Source: Rhodanobacter sp. C01
GTDB taxonomy: Bacteria; Pseudomonadota; Gammaproteobacteria; Xanthomonadales; Rhodanobacteraceae
Assembly: GCF_002001045.1 (NCBI RefSeq)
Contig: NZ_MUNR01000014.1
Location: forward strand, 1-64,000
Length of the DNA stretch: 64,000 nt
Direction: 5' to 3'
A program made the translations under genes and the position numbers. Below, piece after piece: positions 44,204 to 54,560 of the stretch. How positions within the stretch are numbered: the first letter of the stretch is position 1; each line of letters begins with the position of its first letter. The notes under the pieces are model-generated. The model saw only the letters and a list, made by a program, of their open reading frames with translations. It was not told the origin of the DNA and did no database searches.

Positions 44204-46123
44204 ATGTCATCCGAGTCTGATCCGTTGCCGGTCGCCTCGGCCACGCATCGTGGGATCACCATTGTCGCCAGTGCTACCGTGCTGGCGCTGCTGTACTTCG
44301 GCAGGGAAGTACTGGTTCCAATCACCCTCGCACTCATCCTGAGCCTGCTGATAGCGCCATTGATGCGCGGTTTGCGCAGGCTCGGGCTGGGACACACGCC
44401 GTCCGTGCTGATCGCCGTGCTTGCGCTTGCCATGTTCCTGGTGGGGCTGGCGACGGTGATGGGCTCGCAGGTCGTGCACTTGGCCAGGAGCCTTCCGCAA
44501 TACGAGGCGACGATCCACGCCAAGGCCCAGACGCTGCGCGACATGACCATCGGCCGCATGGAGCTGATGCAGGGTGAAGCGGGCAGGGTGATGGGTCAGC
44601 TCAACGATCGCGGTACCGACGAGCCGGCAGCACCTGCCACTGTCCAACGAGGTCTTGTTGCTTCGACCAGCATCATCCCGGTCGAAGTACATGCACCACC
44701 GGCAGGTCCCATGGCGGTGATCACGCGGATCCTCTCATCGGTCTGGGTGCCATTGCAGACGACCGGCATCGTGCTGGTCGTCCTGCTGTTCGTCCTGCTG
44801 GAGCATGAGGCCTTGCGCGATCGCTTCATCCGCCTCGCCGGCGGCACGGATCTGCGCGCCACGACGGCGGCGATCAACGATGCCGGCGAGCGCCTGTCGC
44901 GGTTCTTCGTCTCGCAATTCGCGGTCAACTTCGGTGTGGGTGCGGTGATCTGGTTGGGGCTGGTGATCATCGGTCTGCCCGACGCACCGCTGTGGGCGGC
45001 TCTCACGGCCGTGCTGCGGTTCGTGCCTTATGTCGGCGTCTGGATCGCGGCGATTCTCGCCACCGTGCTGGCGGCAGCGGTTGGGCCGGGCTGGTCGCTG
45101 ATGCTGATGACCCTGGGGCTGTACGCCGTGGTCGAGACCATCGCCGCACAACTGGTGGAGCCGCAGTTGTATGGTCACAGCACGGGGTTGTCGCCGCTGG
45201 CGGTGGTGGTCGCAGCGATCTTCTGGAGCTGGCTGTGGGGGCCGATCGGTTTGATCGTGTCGACGCCCTTGACCCTGTGCCTGGTAGTCGCTGGGCGCCA
45301 TGTCAGGGCACTCAACCTGCTGGATATCCTGCTTGGCGATACGCCGGCGTTGACGATGCCACAGCGTTTCTATCAGCGCGTGCTCTCGGGCGATGCCGAC
45401 GAAATCATTGCCGACGCGCGGATCTTCCTGAAACGCAAATCGTTCGCCGCGTACTGCGATGCGGTCCTGCTGCCAGCCCTGCAGCTCGCCCGCATCGACC
45501 TGAATCAGGGCGCGATCAGTCCCGGGCAGCAAGTCAAGGTCCGCAGCGCGATCGTGCGGGTCATCGATGCGCTTGGTGGCGAGGCGCGCAAGCGGTCGCG
45601 CTGGAACCGCCGCGCTTCGGTCCTCGACGATTCCAGCCTCGGCCGCCTCCTGCGCCAGCAACGCGTGGACGCCAGTGGCCGCTGGCAGGGGCCGCTGGCG
45701 GTAGCTCCGGGATCGGTGGTGCTTTGCGTGGGCCTTGGCTCCACCGTGGATGATCTGGTCACGGAAATCCTCGTGCGCATCCTGCGCGACCTCGGCATCG
45801 ATGCACGCCACCTCACGATCGAGGACATCGAGGCCTTTGAGGCCGAGCCGCCACCGGAAGCCACGCCGAACGGGGTCTCGATGGTCTACATCGTCAGCGC
45901 CGTCCCGGCCGGGTATCGGGAGCGTGGCGATGCGGTGGCGATGGAAATGCGCCGCCGGTTTCCCGAGGCATGCCTCATCGCCGTGCAACTGCCGGAACTG
46001 CTGGCAACATCCGAGCCCGTCACGGTCAGCACCGATGTCAATCAGCTGGCGAGCTCGTTCGAAGAAGCCGCGCAACATGCCATTGCCCGATTCCCCGATG
46101 GCACCCGGCACTCTGCGCGATAA
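44204..46123 (+). CDS. AI-2E family (PerM-like) permease with long soluble C-terminal region
   Basis: A 639-residue protein. Residues 1-370 form an AI-2E/PerM-type membrane domain: FGREVLVPITLALILSLLIA, the central loop, then FVSQFAVNFGVGAVIWLGLV, LPDAPLWAALTAVLRFVPYV and GLSPLAVVVAAIFWSWLWGP. The remaining 265 residues are soluble and contain DADEIIADARIFLKRKSFAA and an alpha/beta region with VLCVGLGSTVDDLVTEI. Ordinary family members are about 350 residues, so the tail is an extension. The transported substrate is not known; AI-2E is only the family name. Confidence 0.88.
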   Translation: MSSESDPLPVASATHRGITIVASATVLALLYFGREVLVPITLALILSLLIAPLMRGLRRLGLGHTPSVLIAVLALAMFLVGLATVMGSQVVHLARSLPQYEATIHAKAQTLRDMTIGRMELMQGEAGRVMGQLNDRGTDEPAAPATVQRGLVASTSIIPVEVHAPPAGPMAVITRILSSVWVPLQTTGIVLVVLLFVLLEHEALRDRFIRLAGGTDLRATTAAINDAGERLSRFFVSQFAVNFGVGAVIWLGLVIIGLPDAPLWAALTAVLRFVPYVGVWIAAILATVLAAAVGPGWSLMLMTLGLYAVVETIAAQLVEPQLYGHSTGLSPLAVVVAAIFWSWLWGPIGLIVSTPLTLCLVVAGRHVRALNLLDILLGDTPALTMPQRFYQRVLSGDADEIIADARIFLKRKSFAAYCDAVLLPALQLARIDLNQGAISPGQQVKVRSAIVRVIDALGGEARKRSRWNRRASVLDDSSLGRLLRQQRVDASGRWQGPLAVAPGSVVLCVGLGSTVDDLVTEILVRILRDLGIDARHLTIEDIEAFEAEPPPEATPNGVSMVYIVSAVPAGYRERGDAVAMEMRRRFPEACLIAVQLPELLATSEPVTVSTDVNQLASSFEEAAQHAIARFPDGTRHSAR

Positions 46124-46201
46124 GGCCCACGCCTGCCGATGCGGAATGGGTGCGGGGTAAGATGGCGCTCCAATGGTTGCCACCAGCTGGAGACGAATCG
46201 C

Positions 46202-47662
46202 ATGACTACGTCCCCCGACCAGCAAGATGCCCGCTCACCCAAGGGCAACCGGAAGGCTGCCGGGCGCAAGGCACGCGATGCAGTTGAAGCCTGCCTGCCG
46301 AAGCAGACGCATACGCAGTCGATCGAGGAACGATTGGCAGCGGCACGTTCCCTCCGATCCCATTGCCCGCGCAAGTCGCATGCGGGTTGGAAATCGCCCA
46401 GGAACCGGCATGACCCGGTTGACACCCTGATCGCCAGCTCCGAGGGACGCGTGCCCCATCTCGTGCCCATCCGCTATGGGCGCATGCTGGAGTCGCCATT
46501 CGCTTTCTATCGAGGCGGTGCCGCCATCATGGCAGGAGATCTGGCACATACGCCCTCGACCGGCGTGCATCTGCAGATCTGCGGCGATTGTCATCTGCTG
46601 AACTTCGGCGGATTCGCCACGCCCGAGCGACGGCTGGTTTTCGATATCAATGATTTCGATGAGACCAGCGTTGGCCCGTGGGAGTGGGATATCAAGCGGC
46701 TTGCGGCCAGCGTCTTCATCGCCGCCGAGGCCAACGGATTTTCCGCGGACGACGGGCGCGATGCGGCCTGGTGCGCAACCAGCGCCTACCGCGACCGCGT
46801 GGCCGAGTACGCGGAAATGCCGTTGCTAGAAGCCTGGTACGACTATCTCGATCTCCACAAGATCATCGCCCAGATCGTCGATCCTGCGATGAAGAAGCTG
46901 GCGACAGCGCGCTTGAAAAAAGCCACCGAATATACGGTGCACACCAAGGAATTCGTGAAATTCGCCATAGCCGATGGCCTCCCTCCACGCATACGCGATG
47001 AGCCGCCGCTGATCTACCACGACGATGCCAGCGACGCGGTCAGGAATCGCAAGGAGGTCGATCGCGCCTTCGCGCATTACCGCCTCACGCTTCAGCCGCA
47101 AAGGCGGCTTCTGCTTGATCGCTTCAAGATTGTCGATGTGGCAATGAAGGTGGTGGGCGTCGGCAGCGTGGGCACGTATTGCGGCATCCTGCTGATGGTC
47201 TCAGGCTCCGGCGACCCGTTGTTCCTGCAGTTCAAGGAAGCGCGCACTTCGGTCATCGAGCCCCACGTCGGGGCGAGTGTCTACAGGCACCACGGCCAGC
47301 GCGTGGTCGTCGGGCAGCGCATGATGCAGTCGGCAAGCGATATTTTTCTCGGCTGGACCAAGGGCGGCACGCGCCAGTTCTATGTGCGCCAGCTTCGCGA
47401 TGCCAAGGTCTCCCCCGACACCAGCGTCATGAAGCCGGCGAATCTCCGCAACTACGCAAGGCTCTGCGGACGGGCCCTCGCACGCGCGCATGCGCGGAGC
47501 GGCGATGCGGTCATGCTGGCTGCGTACCTCGGCAAGGGGGATGCCTTCCCCGATGCGATAACCTCGTTCGCTGCCGACTATGCCGACCAAAATGAGCGCG
47601 ATCACCAGGCTTTGGTACGGGCAGTGCGCCAGGGGCGCGTCGAGGCGCAGGTACTGGATTGA
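46202..47662 (+). CDS. DUF2252 domain-containing protein
   Basis: A 486-residue protein of the DUF2252 family. Conserved blocks are IRYGRMLESPFAFYRGGAAI, ICGDCHLLNFGGFATPERRL, FDINDFDETSVGPWEWDIKR and, later, GVGSVGTYCGILLMVSGSG and GQRMMQSASDIFLGW. The GDCHLxNFG and NDFD motifs recall the catalytic loops of kinase-like (APH) folds. It starts at ATG 46202. The first 60 residues are basic. Function unknown. It follows the PerM-like gene by 78 nt. Confidence 0.9.
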   Translation: MTTSPDQQDARSPKGNRKAAGRKARDAVEACLPKQTHTQSIEERLAAARSLRSHCPRKSHAGWKSPRNRHDPVDTLIASSEGRVPHLVPIRYGRMLESPFAFYRGGAAIMAGDLAHTPSTGVHLQICGDCHLLNFGGFATPERRLVFDINDFDETSVGPWEWDIKRLAASVFIAAEANGFSADDGRDAAWCATSAYRDRVAEYAEMPLLEAWYDYLDLHKIIAQIVDPAMKKLATARLKKATEYTVHTKEFVKFAIADGLPPRIRDEPPLIYHDDASDAVRNRKEVDRAFAHYRLTLQPQRRLLLDRFKIVDVAMKVVGVGSVGTYCGILLMVSGSGDPLFLQFKEARTSVIEPHVGASVYRHHGQRVVVGQRMMQSASDIFLGWTKGGTRQFYVRQLRDAKVSPDTSVMKPANLRNYARLCGRALARAHARSGDAVMLAAYLGKGDAFPDAITSFAADYADQNERDHQALVRAVRQGRVEAQVLD

Positions 47663-48125
47663 TGTTGCGTTGATGTCTGCTTTCGACGGCGCATTCAACC
47701 GGTCAAGGCAACACTCACGTGCCCATGGGATTGCCGCATCCGGACACAAGCGCCTGTCACGGCAGGGGCTCAGGAGTAGATAGGGCCCGGTCGGGGCCGT
47801 CGATGCACGGGCGACGGGTTGGCTGCACCAGAAACCGAGCAATGCCCGGCCAATCGGCGCTGACTGAAGTCCGAACCGGGTGCTGGCATTTTTCATGACC
47901 GTTTGAACCGGAGCGGTTGAACTGGTCCGGGCCATCGCTGAAGGCGGCCAGAACCCTTGCGGCGCTTGCCTTCAGCAGCAGACGGTCCGCGTCGGGGTTG
48001 GCCCACGCCGGAGCGGGGTTTCAGCAGGTGGACTCGGTGGCCGGCGAGGTTATGATAGTCAACCGGATTCACCACTCCGGCCGTAACTACTCCTTACGTA
48101 CGGCCGGCTCAACAGAGGACATCTC
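47663..48125. other. Intergenic region before ssb
   Basis: 463 bp without a convincing gene. Short frames here lack ribosome sites and composition of coding sequence. The only structure seen is a perfect 9-bp inverted repeat CCGGCCGTA / TACGGCCGG (48078-48086 and 48100-48108) in the ssb leader. Confidence 0.65.
48078..48108 (+). promoter_or_regulatory. Inverted repeat in the ssb leader
   Basis: A 9-bp perfect stem with a 13-nt spacer ending 17 nt before the ssb ATG. It may be an operator or an mRNA hairpin controlling translation; no LexA-like CTG-N10-CAG is evident here. Confidence 0.45.
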
Positions 48126-48635
48126 ATGGCACGTGGCATCAACAAAGTCATCCTGGTCGGCAACCTCGGCAACGACCCTGAAGTGCGCTACACCAGCAGC
48201 GGCGCAGCGATCACTTCGCTGAGTATCGCCACATCGGAGAGCTGGACCGACAAGCAGAGCGGCGAGAAGCAGGAACGCACCGAGTGGCATCGCGTGAAAA
48301 TGTTCGGCAAGCTGGCCGAGATCGCCGGCGAGTACCTGAAGAAGGGGCGCCAGGTCTATATCGAAGGCTCGCTGCGTACCGACAAGTACACCGACAAGAG
48401 CGGCGTCGAGAAGTACTCGACCGACATCATCGCCAGCGACATGCAGATGCTGGGTGGCCTCGGCGGCGAGGGCGGTGGCAGTAGCGGCGGGTTCCAGCGC
48501 GAACGTCTGCAAGGCGGTGGCCAGCGCCAGCAGGGCGGCGGCAACTACGGTGGCCAGTCGCGTGGTGGCAGCGAGCAGCGCCAGGCACCGCCACCGGCCG
48601 ACAGTGGTTTTGCGGATGACGAGATTCCTTTCTAA
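48126..48635 (+). CDS. ssb: Single-stranded DNA-binding protein
   Basis: A 169-residue SSB. The OB fold spans residues 1-112 ([20 protein letters not shown], then [20 protein letters not shown] and [20 protein letters not shown]), followed by a Gly/Gln-rich flexible linker and the protein-interaction tip ADDEIPF at the C-terminus. It binds and protects ssDNA in replication, recombination and repair. The gene converges on the permease gene, with a strong hairpin between. Confidence 0.98.
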   Translation: MARGINKVILVGNLGNDPEVRYTSSGAAITSLSIATSESWTDKQSGEKQERTEWHRVKMFGKLAEIAGEYLKKGRQVYIEGSLRTDKYTDKSGVEKYSTDIIASDMQMLGGLGGEGGGSSGGFQRERLQGGGQRQQGGGNYGGQSRGGSEQRQAPPPADSGFADDEIPF

Positions 48636-48670
48636 ATTCCACCATTCAAGTAGCCGTTTTGTTTCATTTC

Positions 48671-48694
48671 TAAGCCCGCCATTTGGCGGGCTTA
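48671..48694. terminator. Bidirectional hairpin between ssb and the permease gene
   Basis: TAAGCCCGCC and GGCGGGCTTA form a perfect 10-bp stem with an ATTT loop. The minus-strand permease stop codon (48692-48694) lies in the stem. The convergent genes suggest it terminates both. Confidence 0.75.
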
Positions 48695-50137
48695 GATGTT
48701 TCGGGGTGGCGGCATTTTGGTTGTGGGCTGGCTTCGGCCATGCCGATAAAACAACAGACCGATACCGATCAGCAGTGCTGAGCCACCCACTACCTTGAGC
48801 AGAAACAGGCTCGGATTGCTGCTGTCGGCGGGTGGAATCATCGAGGTGACGATCGCCAGCAAGGTCACCGTGAAACCGGTCAGTGCGGCCAGCCAGCAAC
48901 CGAGGGTGCCGCCGGGCGACAGGTTGACGCCTTCGTTGCGACCGGCAGCGCGGCGGCGCAGCAGCGGAAACGCCAGCAGGATGTAGAGCAAGGGCAGCAG
49001 CGACATGATGGCGGTCATGTCGACCAGGACGATGTAGGCCTCGTGGATGCTGGAGCCGGACAGCGCCGCCGCCAGTACGAGCGAAGTCAGGATGCCCTGG
49101 GTGATCAAGGCCACGTGGGGCGTGCCATGCCTGGAGTGCAGGCGACCCAGCGCGGCGGGCAGGTAGCGATCGACGCCCACCACGAAGGGCAGGCGTGCCG
49201 TGCCGGTGACCCACGCGGAGATGGAGCCGATCGTGCCGACCGTGACGAGTGCGGCGGTCAGCGAACCGAACATCGGCAGGCCGATCCGTTCGCCGATCGC
49301 AGACAGCGCCTGCGGGATGCCGGCGATGATGTCGATCGTCGAGGCGGGCAGCGCGATCAACAGCGATGCCGTGCCGGCGATATAGATGGCTGCAATGGCC
49401 ACGCAGGAAATCAGCGTGGCGCGCGGAATCTGCCGGCGCGGGTCCTTGATTTCTCCGCCGAGGATCAGCCCCAGTTCGAGCCCCTGGAAGGCGAGGGCCA
49501 TCGTCGCGAAGGTGGAAAAGGTCGCGAGCTTGCTGAAGTCAGGCAGCACGTTCGTCGTGGCGATCGCGGTGGACGCGCCGAACCGGTACGCGGCCACCAC
49601 GCCGGCAACGAGGATGAGCGCCGCCGCTGACCAGGTCGCGATGCCGCCGATGTTCTGCAGCCATTTGGCGCGTTCGAGGCCGAGGATGCCGAGCCCGGTC
49701 GCGGCCCATAGCACCGTCAGGCAGTAGACGAGGTTGTAGCTGCCGTCGCCGGCATGCGCCAGCCAGCGGTCGCCGCCGACATGCAGAAAGATGCCGGCGC
49801 TGAACAGCAGCGCGAACGGGAAATAGACCAGGTTGGAGACCCAGTAGGTCCAGCCGGCGATGAAGCCATGCACGTCGCCGAACGCGGTCTTCGACCACAG
49901 GTACAGGCCGCCTTGTCCGGGTACGCGCGTACTCAGTTCGAGCACCGCCAGCGCCAAGGGAATGAAGAAGCCCACGAGTCCCAGCAGCCACAGCACCAGG
50001 CTCGAAGGCCCCACCTGCGCTGCCATCGACAGCCAGCGCAGCGCGACGATCGCCGCGATGTTGAACAGCACCAGATCTCGGGTGCCGAGCACACGATGCA
50101 GGCCAGGTTCGTTCGTTGCCGCCGGCGTTGCGGTCAT
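48692..50137 (-). CDS. APC superfamily amino-acid permease
   Basis: A 481-residue transporter with about 12 helices. The N-terminal RVLGTRDLVLFNIAAIVALR, the GQGGLYLWSKTAFGDVHGFI segment and ALAFQGLELGLILGGEIKDP match the APC family (amino acid-polyamine-organocation). ATG 50137 has GGGGAAAG upstream. It is the last gene of the galactose operon, 55 nt after the sugar porter, so it may import an amino compound delivered with galactose. This is the clue that the operon's substrate contains an amino-acid part (inference). Exact substrate unknown. Confidence 0.9.
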   Translation of the reverse strand: MTATPAATNEPGLHRVLGTRDLVLFNIAAIVALRWLSMAAQVGPSSLVLWLLGLVGFFIPLALAVLELSTRVPGQGGLYLWSKTAFGDVHGFIAGWTYWVSNLVYFPFALLFSAGIFLHVGGDRWLAHAGDGSYNLVYCLTVLWAATGLGILGLERAKWLQNIGGIATWSAAALILVAGVVAAYRFGASTAIATTNVLPDFSKLATFSTFATMALAFQGLELGLILGGEIKDPRRQIPRATLISCVAIAAIYIAGTASLLIALPASTIDIIAGIPQALSAIGERIGLPMFGSLTAALVTVGTIGSISAWVTGTARLPFVVGVDRYLPAALGRLHSRHGTPHVALITQGILTSLVLAAALSGSSIHEAYIVLVDMTAIMSLLPLLYILLAFPLLRRRAAGRNEGVNLSPGGTLGCWLAALTGFTVTLLAIVTSMIPPADSSNPSLFLLKVVGGSALLIGIGLLFYRHGRSQPTTKMPPPRNI

Positions 50138-50192
50138 CGTGTGCTTTCCCCAGGTGAGCGGCAGGTTCAACGGCGATGCGCATTCGCACCCA

Positions 50193-51638
50193 TCAGGAGG
50201 CGCCGTCTTTCACTGCCTGCCTGCTGAAGGCGGATGATGCCGCCGGGGATTGACTGCCGATCTCGCGCAGCGGCAGGCCGGCCATCAGGTTGCGTTCGAT
50301 CTGTTCAAGGGAGACGTTCTTCGTCTCCGGGATCAGCACGAAAGTGATCACCAGGAACACGAGATTCAGCGCTGCATACAGCCAGAACGTGGCCGCGTTG
50401 CCGATACCGTTGAGCAGGGTCAGGAAGGTAGCGCCGACGATCATGTTGGCGACCCAGTTGGTGAAGGTCGAGCAGCCGATGCCGAAGTCGCGACCCTTCA
50501 GCGGCTGCACTTCCGAGCACAGCGCCCAGATCAGCGGGCCGGCGGACATCGCAAAGCCGACGATGAAGGTCAACAGCATCGCCACCGTGAAAATCTGCTC
50601 GCCATGCGTGGCGATACCCAGATACATCATCGTGCCGACCAGGCCCAGGCCCACCGCCATCACGCTGAAGCCGGCGTACAGGATCGGCTTGCGGCCCCAG
50701 CGGTCGACTAGGCCGATCGCGATGAAGGTGGCCAGCACGTTGGTCAGGCCGACCACCGCGGTGAACCACATCTGTGCCGTGGTGGCGTAGCCCATGTCCT
50801 GGAAGATGCGTGGCGCGTAGTACATCACCACGTTCATGCCGGTGAACTGCTGCATCACCTGCAGCAGCACGCCAAGCCCCACCGAGCGGCGGAAATTGCG
50901 ATTCTCCAGGAACAGGTGCCAGCCGCGCTGCGGCGTCTTCAGCTGTTCCTCGATGTCGGCCACTTCGCGCGCGACGTGGCCGGCATCGCCGCGCAACTTC
51001 TGCAGTACATCGTTGGCCTCCTGCTTGCGTCCGCGCATCATCAGCCAGCGCGGGCTGTCCGGCAGCAGGAACAGGCCGAGCAGGAACAGGATGCCTGGAA
51101 TCGCGATGATGCCCAGCATCCAGCGCCAGTTGCCGCTGTAGCTGAAGGCGGTATCGGACAGGAATGCCACCAGGATGCCGATGGTGATCATCAGCTGGTA
51201 CAGCGAGATCATCGCGCCGCGGATATGTTCCTCGGCCACCTCGGCCAGATACAGCGGCGCGGTGAAGGTGGCCACACCGATCGCCAGGCCCAGGATCACC
51301 CGCGCCGCGACCAGTGTCTCCGGCGACCATGCCGCACCGCTGAGCAGCGAGCCGGCCACGAACAGCACGGCGCCGAGGATCAGCGAACGCTTGCGCCCCA
51401 GCGCCGCGGACATCCAGCCTGCGCCCAGCGCACCGATCGCCGCGCCGAGCATCATCGAGCTGACGATCCACTCGATCATGTGATCGGAGATCTGGAACTC
51501 TTTCTGGATGAACTGGGTGGCGCCGGAAATCACGCCGATGTCCAGGCCGAACATCAGCCCGGCCAGCGCGGCCAGCATGCAGGTGAACAGGGCCGTGGTG
51601 CGGGACGGATGGAGCGGGGATGTCGCGACAGTATTCAT
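50193..51638 (-). CDS. MFS sugar porter (GalP/XylE-like)
   Basis: A 481-residue sugar:H+ symporter of the AraE/GalP/XylE type. Family signatures are [109 protein letters not shown] and ending [18 protein letters not shown]. The sugar-binding residues in QQFTGMN and the PESPR-like motif (PDSPR) are conserved. With the flanking galactose genes the substrate is probably galactose. Confidence 0.95.
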   Translation of the reverse strand: MNTVATSPLHPSRTTALFTCMLAALAGLMFGLDIGVISGATQFIQKEFQISDHMIEWIVSSMMLGAAIGALGAGWMSAALGRKRSLILGAVLFVAGSLLSGAAWSPETLVAARVILGLAIGVATFTAPLYLAEVAEEHIRGAMISLYQLMITIGILVAFLSDTAFSYSGNWRWMLGIIAIPGILFLLGLFLLPDSPRWLMMRGRKQEANDVLQKLRGDAGHVAREVADIEEQLKTPQRGWHLFLENRNFRRSVGLGVLLQVMQQFTGMNVVMYYAPRIFQDMGYATTAQMWFTAVVGLTNVLATFIAIGLVDRWGRKPILYAGFSVMAVGLGLVGTMMYLGIATHGEQIFTVAMLLTFIVGFAMSAGPLIWALCSEVQPLKGRDFGIGCSTFTNWVANMIVGATFLTLLNGIGNAATFWLYAALNLVFLVITFVLIPETKNVSLEQIERNLMAGLPLREIGSQSPAASSAFSRQAVKDGAS

Positions 51639-51707
51639 GAAGGAAATCCTGCAGGCCGCGGACGGCGATGGGCGGTTGGATGAGCAGCGGTTTTCATGGA
51701 GTGATCC

Positions 51708-52610
51708 TCACGCTGACATGCCGGCGAAACGTGGCTCGGGCAAGCCGCGCACGTCGACCCGGGAACGGAACAGCGCGCCGGCGTGGGTGTCGGCATCCAG
51801 CTGCGCTGCGGACAGTCCATCGCGCGCGCTGGTGACATACAGCGTATCGAGATCGGGGCCGCCGAAGGTGGGCCGGGTCGGCTGGCGCGTGGGTACCGGC
51901 AACAGCTGGCGCAGCGAGCCGTCAGCGGCATAGCAGACCACGCGTGCCAGGCCCCATTGCGCGTTCCACAGTGAACCATCGGCGTCGACACACGAGCCAT
52001 CAGGTTCACCGGCAAGCTCGCCCAGGTCTGCGAACAGTTGAGGTGCGCCCAGCATGTCGCCGTATTCGCAGCGCTGGATGCAGCGTGCCAGCGAGTCGCA
52101 GTAGTACATCGTGGTGCCGTCGGGACTGAACGCGATGCTGTTGCTGATGGCCACCTTCGGCAGCACGAGCTGTTCCAGGCTGAGGTCGACGTTGAGCCGC
52201 CAGAAACTGCCGAGCGCCTGTTTGCTGCCTTCAGCAGGCTCGTGCATCGTGCCGAACACGAAGCGGCCCTGGCGATCGCAGGCGCCGTCGTTGCAGCGCG
52301 TGGGCAGCCCGGGTTCGATCTCGTGCAGCGTCTGCAGGTGGCCATCGGCGAGACGGAAAAACGCCAATCGCGAGGCTAGCGTCAGCAACAGCCAGCCGTC
52401 GGCTTCGCATAGCGCGAAAGAGGTGAGTCGTTCCGGCATCGGCCACTGTTCCAGTGTGCCGCTTTCAATGTGCAGGCGGTACAGCGTGGCGCGCTGGATG
52501 TCGGTCCAGTACAGCGCCTGGGCGCGCTCGCACCAGACGATGCCTTCGCCCAAGGTATTGCCGGCGTTCAGCGCGACATCCATCGGCGCCAGAGCGGTCG
52601 GCACCGTCAT
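51708..52610 (-). CDS. SMP-30/gluconolactonase family lactonase (probable galactonolactonase)
   Basis: A 300-residue six-bladed propeller of the SMP-30/regucalcin family. Metal-ligand blocks are LGEGIVWCERAQALYWTDIQ, TRCNDGACDRQGRFVFGTMH, ISNSIAFSPDGTTMYYCDSL and EPDGSCVDADGSLWNAQWG. It should hydrolyse the lactone made by the dehydrogenase. The start ATG (52610) overlaps the stop of the dehydrogenase by 4 nt, supporting the step order in the De Ley-Doudoroff path. Confidence 0.92.
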   Translation of the reverse strand: MTVPTALAPMDVALNAGNTLGEGIVWCERAQALYWTDIQRATLYRLHIESGTLEQWPMPERLTSFALCEADGWLLLTLASRLAFFRLADGHLQTLHEIEPGLPTRCNDGACDRQGRFVFGTMHEPAEGSKQALGSFWRLNVDLSLEQLVLPKVAISNSIAFSPDGTTMYYCDSLARCIQRCEYGDMLGAPQLFADLGELAGEPDGSCVDADGSLWNAQWGLARVVCYAADGSLRQLLPVPTRQPTRPTFGGPDLDTLYVTSARDGLSAAQLDADTHAGALFRSRVDVRGLPEPRFAGMSA

Positions 52611-53371
52611 ACCCAGCCGCCGTCTACGATGAAATCCTGGCCGGTGCACATGCGGCTATCGTCGGCGGCGAGGAACAGGGCTGCACGCGCCAGATCGTCC
52701 GCCATCAGGAAGCCGGGCATGCATTGCGTACGTGCAATCTCCTCGCGACCGACATCGTCCAGCCACAGGCGTGCCTGCTTGTCGGTGATCGCCCAGCCCG
52801 GGACCAGACTGTTGATCCGGATCTGCTGCTGGCCGAGCTCGCGCGCCATACCGTTGACGAAGCCGTGTACGGCGGCCTTCGCCATCGCGTAAAGCGGATA
52901 GCCCGCATTCTTTTTCATCCAACCGGTGGAGCCCAGGCAGATGATCGAGCCGCCGCCGAGCTGCCGCATGTCGGGAATCACCGCCTGGGTGGCGAAGATC
53001 TGATGGCGCAAGTTCACTGCCACGTTGCGCTCGAAATCCACGGGTTGGATGTCGGCCAGTGCATGGCGTGCGTCGTTGGCCGCGTTGTTGACCAGCACGG
53101 TGATCGGCCCGATCTGCGCGCGTGCCGCAACGATCGCAGCATGAAGCGCGTCCAGATCGGTGAGATCACAGTGCAGATAGTGCGGTGCATGCGGCACGTC
53201 GGCGAGCGATGCGCATAGCGACGCGGCGCTGGCATCGTCCACATCGAGAAACGCCACCCGCGCACCCTGGCCCGCGAAGCTTTCGACGAAGGCAGCGCCG
53301 ATGCCGCTGGCGCCGCCGGTGATCAGCACGCTGCGATCGATCAGGCTGGGATAGCTGGCGAACGAAGGCAT
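52607..53371 (-). CDS. SDR family oxidoreductase (probable galactose 1-dehydrogenase)
   Basis: A 254-residue short-chain dehydrogenase. The NAD-binding motif is VLITGGASGIGAAFVESFAG, with LVNNAANDARHAL, catalytic Ser in CLGSTGWMKKNAG and YPLYAMAKAAVHG with the YxxxK pair. It ends FIVDGGWV. Family members next to dgoD and SMP-30 genes oxidise galactose (or fucose/arabinose) to the lactone; the neighbours favour galactose. It follows dgoD by 40 nt. Confidence 0.9.
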   Translation of the reverse strand: MPSFASYPSLIDRSVLITGGASGIGAAFVESFAGQGARVAFLDVDDASAASLCASLADVPHAPHYLHCDLTDLDALHAAIVAARAQIGPITVLVNNAANDARHALADIQPVDFERNVAVNLRHQIFATQAVIPDMRQLGGGSIICLGSTGWMKKNAGYPLYAMAKAAVHGFVNGMARELGQQQIRINSLVPGWAITDKQARLWLDDVGREEIARTQCMPGFLMADDLARAALFLAADDSRMCTGQDFIVDGGWV

Positions 53372-53411
53372 CAGCAGGCTCCGGGGTTACGAGTGAGCGC
53401 GGTCAGGATGC

Positions 53412-54560
53412 TCACCATTCGGCGACGCTGCCATCGTCGTGGCGCCATAGCGGATTGCGCCAGCGATGACCGACCTGGGCGCGCTCAGCGACGTAGGCTT
53501 CGTTGACCTCGATGCCGAGGCCCGGGCCACCGGGAATCGTGACGTAGCCATCCGCGTAGACGAATACATTGCGGTCGACCACATAGTCGAGCAGGTCGTT
53601 GGCGGCGTTGTAATGGATGCCCAGGCTCTGTTCCTGGATGAAGGCGTTGTGGCACACCGCATCGAGCTGCAGATTTGCCGCCAGCGCGATCGGGCCGAGC
53701 GGGCAGTGCAGCGCCAGCGCCACGTCGTAGGCTTCCGCCATCGCCGCGATCTTGCGGGTTTCGGTGATGCCGCCGGCATGCGATGGGTCGGGCTGGATGA
53801 TGTCGACGCCGCCCATTTGCAGCACGCGCTTGAAGTCATAGCGCGTATACAGGCGCTCGCCCAGCGCGATCGGTGCCGGGGCAATGCTGGCCAACTCCGG
53901 AATCGCATCCAGATGCTCGGACAGCACCGGTTCCTCGATGAACATCAGCTTGTACGGCGCCAGTTCGCGCATCAGCACCTTGGCCATCGGCTTGTGCACG
54001 CGGCCGTGGAAGTCGATGGCCAGCCCGATGTGCGGGCCGACCGCCTCGCGCACCGCCTGCACGTTCTCCAGCACGCGCTCGACCTTGGCGTGGCTGTCGA
54101 CGAAGTGCATCTCCTCGGTGCCATTCATCTTGACCGCAGTGAAGCCGCGCTCGACCGCGGCCTTGGCCGCCATGGCCGTGTCCGCCGGACGGTCGCCGCC
54201 GATCCACGAGTACACGCGAATGCGCTCGCGCACCGGGCCGCCGAGCAGTTCATGCACCGGGACGCCGAGATGCTTGCCCTTGATGTCCCACAGCGCCTGG
54301 TCGACGCCGGCGATCGCGCTCATCAGGATCGGGCCGCCGCGGTAGAAGCTGCCGCGGTACATCACGTTCCACAGATCCTCGATGTGGCGGGGATCCTTGC
54401 CGATCAGGTAGTCGGACAGTTCATCGACGGCGGCGGCCACGGTATGTGCGCGACCTTCCACCACCGGCTCGCCCCAGCCGCAGATGCCTGCATCGGTGTC
54501 GATGCGCAGGAAACACCAGCGTGGTGGCACCAGGAAGGTGGTGAGCTTGGTGATCTTCAT
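53412..54560 (-). CDS. dgoD: D-galactonate dehydratase
   Basis: Dehydrates D-galactonate to 2-keto-3-deoxygalactonate. At 382 residues it has the E. coli DgoD length. It belongs to the enolase superfamily: [40 protein letters not shown], the Mg ligand region [11 protein letters not shown], then [38 protein letters not shown] and the catalytic His in [14 protein letters not shown]. The ATG overlaps the aldolase stop by 4 nt. Confidence 0.96.
   Translation of the reverse strand: MKITKLTTFLVPPRWCFLRIDTDAGICGWGEPVVEGRAHTVAAAVDELSDYLIGKDPRHIEDLWNVMYRGSFYRGGPILMSAIAGVDQALWDIKGKHLGVPVHELLGGPVRERIRVYSWIGGDRPADTAMAAKAAVERGFTAVKMNGTEEMHFVDSHAKVERVLENVQAVREAVGPHIGLAIDFHGRVHKPMAKVLMRELAPYKLMFIEEPVLSEHLDAIPELASIAPAPIALGERLYTRYDFKRVLQMGGVDIIQPDPSHAGGITETRKIAAMAEAYDVALALHCPLGPIALAANLQLDAVCHNAFIQEQSLGIHYNAANDLLDYVVDRNVFVYADGYVTIPGGPGLGIEVNEAYVAERAQVGHRWRNPLWRHDDGSVAEW

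Noticed and set aside
44735..46225. 496-codon open frame on the minus strand
   Set aside because: Mirror frame of the PerM-like permease gene; no family features.
47580..47783. Small open frame after the DUF2252 gene
   Set aside because: Overlaps the end of that gene, has no ribosome site and no coding bias.
48078..48108. ssb leader inverted repeat as a LexA box
   Set aside because: The arms (CCGGCCGTA/TACGGCCGG) do not match CTG-N10-CAG; kept only as an unassigned inverted repeat.
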